Of a DNA stretch of 6,973 nucleotides, positions 1-6,143 are shown piece after piece. Source of the stretch: Blastocatellia bacterium (GTDB lineage Bacteria > Acidobacteriota > Blastocatellia > Chloracidobacteriales > JADJPF01). Both the position numbers and the translations under genes were made by a program. The notes beneath the pieces were generated by a model. It was not told where the DNA came from. It made no database searches and was given only the letters and a program-made list of their open reading frames with translations. The stretch spans positions 1 to 6,973 of the forward strand of contig JAEUQL010000191.1 in the NCBI GenBank assembly GCA_016789295.1, read 5' to 3'. Within the stretch, counting starts at the first letter, position 1. Each line of letters starts with the position of its first letter.

Positions 1-2
1 AA

Positions 3-227
3 GAGACTGGAATCATCTCTTTTGTTCAAAATGGCAAGATAACGAGAAATCTTGACAGTAGCAGGCTACGTGCACTCCTGATTCACTCGCTTGAGCCACA
101 AAAAGTTGGAGGACGTTCGACTACTCCTGACAGGATATTTACTGAACTTGATAAGAGTATTACTCCAGTACCAAAAAACTCAAAACGACAAGTTCTTGAT
201 CCACAAGCTTTTGTAACAAAGGATTGA
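3..227 (+). CDS. cdaA: Diadenylate cyclase CdaA (DacA), C-terminal fragment, cut by the window's left edge
   Basis: The first codons, read in frame from base 3 to the TGA at 225-227, give about 74 residues. They begin ETGIISFVQNGKITRNLD, which matches the end of the DisA_N/DAC catalytic domain (the segment running 'GxIS..xNGK.TRNLD'), followed by a basic, Pro/Thr-rich tail. The family makes c-di-AMP from two ATP at the cytoplasmic face of the membrane. The N-terminal membrane helices and the DGA and RHR catalytic motifs would lie upstream and cannot be seen here. The identification rests on this short segment and strongly on context, because the next two genes are a YbbR-domain protein and glmM, the classic cdaA-cdaR-glmM order. 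The end overlaps the ribosome binding site of the next gene, indicating co-transcription and probable translational coupling. Confidence 0.85.
   Translation, partial: ETGIISFVQNGKITRNLDSSRLRALLIHSLEPQKVGGRSTTPDRIFTELDKSITPVPKNSKRQVLDPQAFVTKD
218..223 (+). promoter_or_regulatory. Ribosome binding site that decides the cdaR start
   Basis: AAAGGA sits inside the last codons of cdaA, 9 nt before the ATG at 233. A TTG in the same frame at 224 directly abuts this motif and would have no spacer. The TTG at 230 would have a 6-nt spacer and is possible. The motif favours ATG 233, placing the start 5 nt after the cdaA stop. Confidence 0.6.
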
Positions 228-232
228 CCTTG

Positions 233-1237
233 ATGAAACTGCAGTCGCTCCAGATCTTCTACGAGAAAATGAAGGTTTTTTTTGTTGCTCTTGCCGAAGC
301 AAGTTGGGAATATCTTTCAGAAAATATAGGACTAAAAATTATAGCTTTTATCATAGCTGTTGCGCTTTGGGGTGCTGTTTCCAAACAAGAGACTGCTCAA
401 ATTACTCTTCAAAATGTTAGGCTTGAGTATGCAAACCTCCCTGAAGAACTCGACATCTCCAATAGTGACTTTTTAGAATCGGCCACTGTCCGAGTTCGTG
501 GCTCCAAAGATCTGCTAGAGAAATTGAGGTCTGAAGGTGTAACTATCAGAGTTGATCTAACACAGACTAAACCTGGTGAACGAGTAGTACAACTGTCTGC
601 CACAGATGTGCTACTTCCTGCAAATATTGAAGTTATCGACATAGAACCACAGAGAACCCACTTGACCATCGAACGTGTCATTGAACGACAAGTAAAAGTA
701 GTCCCACGCTTCATTGGCGATGTTCCGAAAGACTATGAGATGACTTCCTACTCTGTGGCTCCAAGCAGCATAACAATTAAAGGTGCAGAGAGCCGAGTTG
801 GTCTTATAGAAGAAGCTCCAACCGAAACTATCAGACTTACAGATCATCGCTCAAACTTTGTTGAGCGGCTAAATATCGATATCAAAGACCTCAAGGTGAA
901 GATCCTTGGCTCTCCGGCTATAGAGGTTAGAGTGCAAATAGGGCAGATAAGAACCGAACGGTCTATAGACAATATAAAGGTTAAACTGTTGCCTCCAAAC
1001 AGCAAGGTTAAACTTAAGCCTTCTGTTGTTAGAATAGAGGTTGAAGGACTTCGTTCATTGATTACAGAACTAAAACCGGAAGAGGTATCTGCTTTTGTTG
1101 ATATGCCAGAAGATGAAAGCCTTCAGGTAACTCCAAGAATAATGCTGCCTCCTACACTTATCAACGACGTCAAGATTAAGCGCATAGATCCACCACAGAT
1201 TGAGGTGAGGAGCTTGGATCAGAAGCGTCGCAAATAG
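233..1237 (+). CDS. cdaR: CdaR, YbbR-domain regulator of the diadenylate cyclase
   Basis: 334 residues from ATG 233; the same frame can be opened at TTG 224 for 337. A cytoplasmic N-terminus of about 30 residues leads into one membrane helix at about 33-51 (ENIGLKIIAFIIAVALWGAV), typical of YbbR proteins. The rest is beta-rich and appears to hold three degenerate YbbR-type repeats, roughly at 65-150, 153-240 and 248-328. Each contains a 'V.V.G....L..L' strand-helix unit (VRVRGSKDLLEKL; ITIKGAESRVGLI; IEVEGLRSLITEL) and closes with a strand such as IEVRVQIG or IEVRSL. In the family, CdaR is anchored in the membrane with its repeats outside the cytoplasm and modulates CdaA activity. It sits between cdaA and glmM, which supports that role. 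The highly basic C-terminus (QKRRK) is noteworthy but unexplained. The family assignment is secure; the number of repeats is my reading. Confidence 0.88.
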   Translation: MKLQSLQIFYEKMKVFFVALAEASWEYLSENIGLKIIAFIIAVALWGAVSKQETAQITLQNVRLEYANLPEELDISNSDFLESATVRVRGSKDLLEKLRSEGVTIRVDLTQTKPGERVVQLSATDVLLPANIEVIDIEPQRTHLTIERVIERQVKVVPRFIGDVPKDYEMTSYSVAPSSITIKGAESRVGLIEEAPTETIRLTDHRSNFVERLNIDIKDLKVKILGSPAIEVRVQIGQIRTERSIDNIKVKLLPPNSKVKLKPSVVRIEVEGLRSLITELKPEEVSAFVDMPEDESLQVTPRIMLPPTLINDVKIKRIDPPQIEVRSLDQKRRK

Positions 1238-1251
1238 ATTTCAAATTACAC

Positions 1252-1257
1252 GAGGAT
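1252..1257 (+). promoter_or_regulatory. Ribosome binding site of glmM
   Basis: GAGGAT lies 7 nt before the glmM ATG at 1265, within the 27-nt gap after cdaR. The gap is too short to hold a convincing separate promoter, so glmM is probably read from the cdaA-cdaR transcript. Confidence 0.6.
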
Positions 1258-1264
1258 AAGTTAT

Positions 1265-2593
1265 ATGCCAAAGCTTTTTGGTACAGATGGAATACGTGCA
1301 CGTGCAGGCGAGTTCCCACTTCAGCCTGCTCCACTCTTCGCGCTTGGTCAAGCTCTAGGTGAGATGTTTACAAAACGTAGTAACAATCTACGTGTAGTCT
1401 TTGGTAGGGATACACGCAAGTCGGGTCAGTGGATAGAAGCAGCCGTTGCCGCAGGGCTACGCAGTGTAGGTGCGGAAATAGTTTCAGCAGGTGTTATCCC
1501 TACACCAGGAATTGCTTATCTGACAAAACAGTTTGATTTAGGTGTAGTTATATCTGCCTCCCACAACCCTTTTGAAGATAATGGCATAAAGCTATTTCTT
1601 CCTTCGGGTGCAAAGCTAGATGAGAAAGATGAAGAAGAGTTAGAAAAAAAGATACTTTATGTTGATTGGACAGCCAATGATGGCTATCCAACAGTCGAGC
1701 TGCTGTCCCAGCTAGCCGAAGACTATTTCAACTTTCTTCACGACAAGATTGCTGCAGGACTCAACCTACAAGGGTTCAGACTACTTGTAGACTGTGCCAA
1801 TGGCGCAGCTACAGATTTTGCCCCCAGACTCTTTGCTAAGCTTGGTGCAGATGTAAAAAAGATTGGATGCGAGCCGAATGGAGAGAACATTAACAAAGAT
1901 TGTGGCTCACTACACGTTGGAAAGATGCATTCTGCTGTCACAAAAATAGACCTTGGTATAGCATTTGACGGTGATGCAGACCGTGTACTTCTCATCGACC
2001 AAGATGCTTCCGTAGTAGATGGTGACCGAATGCTATATGTTATAGCAAAACACTATCTTCTAAATCAGCAACTCGATCCCAAAGTAGTTGTTGCAACAGT
2101 AATGAGCAACATAGGTTTTGAGATCAAGCTGAAAGAGCTAGGTATTGAGCTACGCCGCACCGACGTTGGTGATAAATATGTTCTCGACGAGCTGATCAAG
2201 TCTGAAGCTATGTTAGGTGGTGAACAGTCAGGCCACATAATATTTCCTAAAATAAGCTTGGCTGGTGATGGAATAATAACGGCTTTGCAAATCCTAAGAG
2301 TGCTGGTTGAAAGAGGCCAAGATCTTAAAAGCTTTACCAGCGAGTTCAAAACTTATCCACAACTACTTGTCAACATTAAAGTCAAAGAGAAGATCCCTTT
2401 TGATGCTATTCCAGGTGTTACAGAAACTCTTAAAAGACTCGAACGCCAAAATGAAGGCAGAGCAAGAATACTTCTTAGATACTCTGGCACAGAAAAGCTT
2501 GCTCGTGTAATGGTAGAAGGTGCAGATATGGAAGGTATAACCAAACAAGCTGAAGAGCTTTCCAAACTAATAGAAGCAGGAATAGGAGTATAG
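1265..2593 (+). CDS. glmM: Phosphoglucosamine mutase GlmM
   Basis: 442 residues, the normal full length. The enzyme interconverts glucosamine-6-phosphate and glucosamine-1-phosphate, the step before UDP-GlcNAc in the synthesis of peptidoglycan and lipopolysaccharide, in the cytoplasm. All hallmarks of the alpha-D-phosphohexomutase family are present: the N-terminal LFGTDGIR (4-11); the catalytic loop SASHNP at 97-102, with Ser99 the expected phosphoserine; the metal loop DGDADR at 235-240 with its three Asp ligands; the sugar-binding GGEQSGH at 318-324; and the phosphate-binding RYSGTE at 405-410. The start is fixed by a good ribosome binding site and the canonical MPKLFGTDG N-terminus. Its position behind cdaA-cdaR is the conserved arrangement; in Firmicutes, CdaA and GlmM interact and GlmM lowers c-di-AMP synthesis. 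Whether that holds here is inference. It ends immediately before the next gene. Confidence 0.97.
   Translation: MPKLFGTDGIRARAGEFPLQPAPLFALGQALGEMFTKRSNNLRVVFGRDTRKSGQWIEAAVAAGLRSVGAEIVSAGVIPTPGIAYLTKQFDLGVVISASHNPFEDNGIKLFLPSGAKLDEKDEEELEKKILYVDWTANDGYPTVELLSQLAEDYFNFLHDKIAAGLNLQGFRLLVDCANGAATDFAPRLFAKLGADVKKIGCEPNGENINKDCGSLHVGKMHSAVTKIDLGIAFDGDADRVLLIDQDASVVDGDRMLYVIAKHYLLNQQLDPKVVVATVMSNIGFEIKLKELGIELRRTDVGDKYVLDELIKSEAMLGGEQSGHIIFPKISLAGDGIITALQILRVLVERGQDLKSFTSEFKTYPQLLVNIKVKEKIPFDAIPGVTETLKRLERQNEGRARILLRYSGTEKLARVMVEGADMEGITKQAEELSKLIEAGIGV
2584..2588 (+). promoter_or_regulatory. Ribosome binding site inside the end of glmM
   Basis: AGGAG lies in the last codons of glmM, 5 nt before the ATG at 2594. 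Since the glmM stop TAG is directly followed by this ATG, ribosomes finishing glmM would end on the next start, favouring coupled translation. Confidence 0.65.
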
Positions 2594-3406
2594 ATGGAAA
2601 GGCGCTACTTCATATTCTCTATGCTATTAGCTGCTACAACGGTTCGTGAGGCTGCTGGTGTAAATGCAAATGTCTACCAAGAAGATATAATCGTTGAGAT
2701 GCTCAGAGAGCTTGCCAAGCGTGCCGACCATTTCGAGAAGAGTCTTCCTGACTTTATCGTGACTGAAACATTGACACAGGAGCTTATCAATAAGAAAGAT
2801 AAGATAAAGCAGAGTCGTGTAACGGTCTCTCTTCTCACAGGCCGACAGATCAGGACAATAGCCAAAGATGGTCGCGTTGAACTTCGATTCAAAGAGGTTA
2901 GACAGGTACAGACAATAAACGACAAAGAGTCTAAATCACAGGACTTTAAGGTAACGGGCACTCAAGTCAAAGGTGCATTTAGTTCTGTCTTGCTTTCTCA
3001 TTTCACGTCTACCGATCAACGCGACTACCTCTTTGAACTCGAACCAGATCAGGTACTCATCAATCACCGTTCTGCCTATCTACTCAATTTCTCTAGTCGC
3101 GGTGATAGAAACAACCAATTCTATATCTTTGATGGCATTCGTACCCGCTCTCATCAAAAAGGCCGTGCATGGATAGATATAGAAACAATGGTTCCACTTA
3201 GAATCGAGTTTAACGAGATCAACTTGCCAAAAGATATAGAGTGGATGTTCTATGCAGTCGATTATGCTCCTGTGGAACTCGGAGGCGTTCTCCACACGCT
3301 TCCAGTTTCGGCAGAGACAGAGATAATAGAGAAAGGTCAAAAGAGCAGAGCACACCACCACTATAGTAACTACAGAAAATTCTCCACGGACGTAACCATC
3401 GAGTAG
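2594..3406 (+). CDS. Secreted-type protein of unknown function, Acidobacteria-like
   Basis: 270 residues; I do not recognise a named family. The N-terminus (MERRYFIFSMLLAATT, then an Ala-rich stretch to about 25) resembles a short signal peptide with two Arg near the start. The hydrophobic core is short and interrupted by Arg-Glu, so export is likely but not certain. A helical segment at about 30-50 precedes LPDFIVTET (51-59), then alternating charged beta-like strands, GRAWIDIETMVPLRIE at 190-205 and LHTLPVSAETEI at 233-244, closing with HHHYSNYRKFSTDVTIE. The 'LP.F...T' opening, the 'G.AWID..T..P.RIE' strand pair and a final 'H.YSNYRKF' recall uncharacterised exported acidobacterial proteins and, loosely, LolA-like beta sheets. 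This is recalled resemblance, not a search. No catalytic motif or cysteine pair is seen. The gene is read with glmM (zero-base gap), so an envelope-related role is a fair guess only. Confidence 0.75.
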   Translation: MERRYFIFSMLLAATTVREAAGVNANVYQEDIIVEMLRELAKRADHFEKSLPDFIVTETLTQELINKKDKIKQSRVTVSLLTGRQIRTIAKDGRVELRFKEVRQVQTINDKESKSQDFKVTGTQVKGAFSSVLLSHFTSTDQRDYLFELEPDQVLINHRSAYLLNFSSRGDRNNQFYIFDGIRTRSHQKGRAWIDIETMVPLRIEFNEINLPKDIEWMFYAVDYAPVELGGVLHTLPVSAETEIIEKGQKSRAHHHYSNYRKFSTDVTIE

Positions 3407-3411
3407 GCAGT

Positions 3412-3438
3412 AGGCCGTACAGTTCGACTTGACGGCCT
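3412..3438 (+). terminator. Small GC-rich hairpin between the unknown gene and ispG
   Basis: AGGCCGT (3412-3418) and ACGGCCT (3432-3438) form a perfect 7-bp stem around a 13-nt loop, starting 5 nt after the preceding stop codon. Only a broken T-containing stretch (CTCTTCAT) follows, so it is a weak candidate for an intrinsic terminator. It could equally be an attenuating or 3'-end-protecting structure. The right arm overlaps the possible -35 box of ispG. Confidence 0.35.
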
Positions 3439-3458
3439 CTTCATACAGTAAATAAATT
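3429..3458 (+). promoter_or_regulatory. Possible sigma-70-type promoter for ispG
   Basis: TTGACG (3429-3434, five of six to the consensus -35) is followed after 18 nt by TAAATT (3453-3458, four of six), in an AT-rich stretch. Transcription would begin near 3465, leaving a leader of about 35 nt before the ATG at 3500. This is pattern matching only, and read-through from the glmM operon is an alternative. Confidence 0.3.
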
Positions 3459-3499
3459 GATTGCTTCAGAAAACCATACAGGAAGGCTATAGAAAATCT

Positions 3500-4744
3500 A
3501 TGATCAAGCGAAGAAAGACGGTGCAGGTAGATGTTGGTGGAGTCAAAGTTGGCAGTGATTGTCCAATAATGGTGCAGTCTATGACAAACACCGACACAGC
3601 AGATGCAGTTGCTACAGCCTCTCAAGTAGCCGAATTGGCTCTTGCAGGCTCAGAAGTTGTTAGAATTACAGTCAATACAAAAGAGGCTGCTGCTGCTGTT
3701 CCTGAAATCTTTGAACGTCTTGACAAGATGAAGGTTCGAGTCCCTATAGTTGGGGACTTCCATTTTAACGGCCATCTCTTACTCAAAAAATATCCAGAAT
3801 GTGCAAAGCTTCTTGCCAAATATCGAATCAATCCAGGCAATGTTGGATTTGGACGTAGCCACGATGACAACTTTCGTCAAATGATCGAAGTAGCTATTGA
3901 AAACGATAAGCCCGTTCGGATAGGTGTTAATTGGGGATCTCTCGACCAAGCTCTTCTGGCTAGGATGATGGATGAGAATGCAAAGCTTGCCGAACCAAAG
4001 ACGGCTGATGAAGTTTTGATGGAAGCTATGGTGTGTAGCGGTGTAGAATCAGCAGAGCTAGCCGAGCAGTATGGACTTGGTCACAACAAAATAATCATAA
4101 GTGCAAAAGTTTCTACAGTTCAGTCTCTTGTAGCTGTCTATCGTAATCTTGCTACACGCTGCGATTATCCTTTACACCTTGGTTTGACAGAAGCAGGTAT
4201 GGGTACAAAAGGAGTTGTTGCAAGTACAGCAGGTATCTCTATACTTCTGGCCGATGGTATAGGTGACACAATAAGAGTCAGTCTCACTCCTCGTCCAGGC
4301 GGCGATAGAACAGAAGAAGTTAAAGTTGCCCAACAGATTCTACAATCAATGGGTTTAAGAAGTTTTACCCCTCAAGTAACAGCTTGTCCTGGTTGTGGTC
4401 GTACTACGAGTACATTCTTTCAAGAACTTGCAGAACAGATACAGTCATATCTTGCTAAGCAGATGAACGAATGGCGCAGCAGTTACCTTGGAGTTGAAAA
4501 TCTGAATGTTGCTGTAATGGGTTGTGTAGTGAATGGTCCTGGCGAATCGAAGCACGCAAATATAGGTATTTCGCTCCCAGGCACTGGCGAAGCTCCACGC
4601 GCTCCCGTCTTTGTTGACGGAAAGCTATTTAACACCTTGCAAGGTGCAAACATTGCAACCGACTTTATTACCATTGTCGATGAGTATGTGCGTACTCATT
4701 ACAGCCCTGTCGAAGAAGCAGACAGTTTTGTTGTCCAGAAATAA
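3500..4744 (+). CDS. ispG: 4-hydroxy-3-methylbut-2-enyl diphosphate synthase IspG (GcpE)
   Basis: 414 residues from ATG 3500. A TTG at 3461 in the same frame would add 13 residues, but the family usually begins near MIKRRKT, so ATG 3500 is preferred. The purine-rich AGGAAGG at 3480-3486 is rather far upstream (13 nt). The enzyme reductively converts MEcPP to HMBPP in the penultimate step of the MEP isoprenoid pathway, using a [4Fe-4S] cluster. The TIM-barrel part opens with PIMVQSMTNTDTAD (22-35) and includes VGDFHFNGHLLL (84-95), RINPGNVG (109-116) and HLGLTEAGMGTKG (226-238). The cluster domain has CPGCGRT (Cys296, Cys299) and MGCVVNGPGESKHANIG, giving Cys342 and Glu349 as the remaining ligands. 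It is longer than the 372-residue E. coli enzyme, with extra residues between the Cys pair and the third Cys, as in several non-enterobacterial forms. All ligands are intact. Confidence 0.97.
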   Translation: MIKRRKTVQVDVGGVKVGSDCPIMVQSMTNTDTADAVATASQVAELALAGSEVVRITVNTKEAAAAVPEIFERLDKMKVRVPIVGDFHFNGHLLLKKYPECAKLLAKYRINPGNVGFGRSHDDNFRQMIEVAIENDKPVRIGVNWGSLDQALLARMMDENAKLAEPKTADEVLMEAMVCSGVESAELAEQYGLGHNKIIISAKVSTVQSLVAVYRNLATRCDYPLHLGLTEAGMGTKGVVASTAGISILLADGIGDTIRVSLTPRPGGDRTEEVKVAQQILQSMGLRSFTPQVTACPGCGRTTSTFFQELAEQIQSYLAKQMNEWRSSYLGVENLNVAVMGCVVNGPGESKHANIGISLPGTGEAPRAPVFVDGKLFNTLQGANIATDFITIVDEYVRTHYSPVEEADSFVVQK

Positions 4745-4882
4745 AACTATTTGTTTAATAGACAATAGGCATTCATTACGATACTTACTGATATATTTAA
4801 CAAGGTGAGGGCATTAAGCAGTAAGTTTATTGCTTTATCTGTAACAGAAAAGGTCTGATTTAGTAGCAAATGGGCTTTACTC

Positions 4883-4928
4883 TATAAAGAAAAGGCTAAA
4901 CTTCATAAGAAATGCTCTTTTCTTTATA
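4883..4928. repeat. 12-bp perfect inverted repeat overlapping the next one
   Basis: TATAAAGAAAAG (4883-4894) is the exact reverse complement of CTTTTCTTTATA (4917-4928), separated by 22 nt. Its right arm shares TATA at 4925-4928 with the left arm of the larger repeat at 4925-4970. The word AAAGGCTAA also occurs at 4891-4899, again inverted at 4933-4941 and again direct at 4954-4962, so several alternative pairings exist. Confidence 0.6.
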
Positions 4929-4970
4929 AATATTAGCCTTTCTTTTACACTTAAAAGGCTAATATTTATA
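4925..4970. terminator. 17-bp perfect inverted repeat, probable bidirectional terminator or small palindromic element
   Basis: TATAAATATTAGCCTTT (4925-4941) pairs perfectly with 4954-4970 around a 12-nt loop. It lies between two genes that converge, the usual place for a shared terminator: 180 nt after the ispG stop and about 105 nt after the esterase stop. Against this, only three of the 17 pairs are G-C, the loop is long, and neither side has a clean run of Ts directly after the stem. The inverted repeat is certain; the function as a terminator is inference. Confidence 0.5.
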
Positions 4971-5075
4971 GACTGACTCTTAAACCTGCCTCTTTTTGAA
5001 CCAAACGCCATCATTACTAGAGAAAAACTCAGAGACAATTTCAGCCAGAGACTCAAAGCTCAAGCTATCTTGTTA

Positions 5076-5987
5076 TTATTTGCTAGCTTCTTGTTTTGTT
5101 TGAGACATAAAAACACGCTCACTCAATCGTAGGATTTCGTGTACCTGATTTTTCCAAAACTCTCCATTGTGCTTACCAGGAAGTTGGCGAAACTCGTGAG
5201 GAATTTTTCGTTTCAGCAATAGTTGTGCAAAGTCTTGATTCTGTGGAAAGAGGCCAAAATCATCTTCTGTACCACAGTCTACATAAAAAAATGGCAAGGT
5301 TACAATCTTAACTTCTGGTATCTCATTGAATATTTTGTACAAGTCATTGGCTTCAAGTACTTTTGTATCTTTGTCGCCAAAAATCGATAACAAGCTATTT
5401 TTAATTATGTCAGGGGCAGTAATATCTTCTGGTTTACGCCATGAAGCAATGCGAACAGCCCCACTCATTGAAGCGGCTAGAATGAACTTATCGGGATGTT
5501 TAATGCCAAACTTCAATGCTCCATAACCACCCATCGAATTACCCGCAACGGCTCGCCCTTGACGGCTTGCAGTAGTACGAAACTCTTTATCAACCTCTGC
5601 AATCAACTCTTGAACGATGTAAGACTCATATTTTTCGCTTGGTTTAGTTACACTATCAGTATAAAAACCGTTTGCACCTTCAGGGGTAACAATAATTATT
5701 CTGTATTGTGTAGCGTATTCGACAAGTTTCGAGTACTGCCCCCAACTTTTATAGTTTCCACCATACCCATGGAGCAAATACAAGACTGGAAAGCGAGCAG
5801 TTTTCTCAGTCTCATAAGCAGATGGCAAAATAACATTGTAAGGAACTTGTCGCATCATCAGTTTACTGTCAAGTTGCAAAGTTTTTACAGATGATGCTTG
5901 TAACTTTTCATCAGTAAAAGCTTGTTGTGTAACTGAAATTATTGTAAAGCCAAAAGCTAAGAAAAAAATTAGAAATACCTTCTTCAT
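5076..5987 (-). CDS. Exported alpha/beta-hydrolase esterase (esterase D / antigen 85-like family)
   Basis: 303 residues. An N-terminal signal peptide is clear: MKK, then the hydrophobic core VFLIFFLAFGFTIISV, with likely cleavage near 22-25, so it acts in the periplasm or outside the cell. The remainder fits the putative-esterase family (PF00756): PVLYLLHGYGGNYKSW at 67-82 carries the oxyanion-hole loop, GNSMGG at 149-154 is the nucleophile elbow with Ser151, DCGTEDDF at 237-244 supplies the likely Asp (Asp242), and PGKHNGEFW at 270-278 supplies His273. Members hydrolyse carboxyl esters such as feruloyl or acetyl esters and S-formylglutathione; the substrate here cannot be told. The start is backed by an AGAGAG motif 7 nt upstream. 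The gene ends with tandem TAA TAA stops, converges on ispG, and lies 156 nt behind the M2 peptidase on the same strand. Confidence 0.9.
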   Translation of the reverse strand: MKKVFLIFFLAFGFTIISVTQQAFTDEKLQASSVKTLQLDSKLMMRQVPYNVILPSAYETEKTARFPVLYLLHGYGGNYKSWGQYSKLVEYATQYRIIIVTPEGANGFYTDSVTKPSEKYESYIVQELIAEVDKEFRTTASRQGRAVAGNSMGGYGALKFGIKHPDKFILAASMSGAVRIASWRKPEDITAPDIIKNSLLSIFGDKDTKVLEANDLYKIFNEIPEVKIVTLPFFYVDCGTEDDFGLFPQNQDFAQLLLKRKIPHEFRQLPGKHNGEFWKNQVHEILRLSERVFMSQTKQEASK

Positions 5988-5994
5988 AGTTGAA

Positions 5995-6000
5995 CTCTCT
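5995..6000 (-). promoter_or_regulatory. Ribosome binding site of the esterase gene
   Basis: Read on the - strand, AGAGAG lies 7 nt before the ATG at 5987-5985. It is a moderate match to the anti-Shine-Dalgarno sequence and supports the ATG that begins the signal peptide. Confidence 0.45.
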
Positions 6001-6059
6001 TTACTGTTAAATAGAAATTTGGTCTCTACCGTGGTCTCTTCAGTCTGTTAAACGTTAAG

Positions 6060-6092
6060 CTTAGTAGTCAAACTTCAAATCTGACTACTAAG
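6060..6092 (-). terminator. 11-bp perfect hairpin between the M2 peptidase and the esterase gene
   Basis: CTTAGTAGTCA (6060-6070) pairs exactly with TGACTACTAAG (6082-6092) around an 11-nt loop, about 51 nt after the peptidase stop codon on the - strand. The sequence after the stem (CTTAACGTTTAAC) has only short T runs, so an intrinsic terminator is possible but not typical. A binding palindrome for a regulator of the esterase gene, about 73 nt ahead of its start, is the main alternative. Confidence 0.45.
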
Positions 6093-6143
6093 TGTTAATA
6101 ATTTAGCTATTCTCTACCTAAAAACGATTGGCTACAGTAGGAT

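Larger units (their letters stand above)
4745..5075. other. 331-nt gene-free gap between convergent ispG and the esterase gene
   Basis: No supportable reading frame starts here. The frame running 4611-4808 on the + strand is a shadow of the ispG end. The AT-rich gap contains a weak bulged hairpin right after the ispG stop (4747-4768); a short stem at 4818-4833 (GCAGTA/TATTGC, one G-U pair) followed by TTTATCT, which is the best though feeble terminator candidate for ispG; and the two overlapping inverted repeats listed separately. Two AGAGAC hexamers (5031-5036, 5047-5052) stand near the esterase end. Nothing suggests an RNA gene of a known family. Confidence 0.6.

Noticed and set aside
2674..2961. 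95-residue open frame on the - strand opposite the unknown gene
   Set aside because: Leu/Ser-rich antisense translation of the kind that mirrors a normal coding strand; no start signal or family resemblance.
3461..3499. TTG 3461 as the start of ispG
   Set aside because: The 13 extra residues are not typical of the family, and no ribosome binding site precedes this TTG; ATG 3500 gives the usual N-terminus.
3080..3625. 181-residue open frame on the - strand across the end of the unknown gene and the start of ispG
   Set aside because: It lies opposite two well-supported coding regions, its Cys- and Ser-rich composition shows no family pattern, and it has no ribosome binding site worth noting. 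It is a shadow frame.
4883..4970. Possible CRISPR array or insertion-sequence end
   Set aside because: There are no regularly spaced direct repeats with unique spacers, no transposase remnant and no visible target-site duplication; only inverted repeats are present.
5496..5894. 132-residue open frame on the + strand opposite the esterase gene
   Set aside because: It is fully antisense to a gene with an intact catalytic triad, and its translation has no recognisable motif.
6021..6075. Sigma-70 promoter for the esterase gene using TTGACT within the 6060-6070 stem (- strand)
   Set aside because: The -35-like box is good, but no acceptable -10 hexamer lies 16-18 nt downstream; the best nearby AT-rich words are poorly placed.
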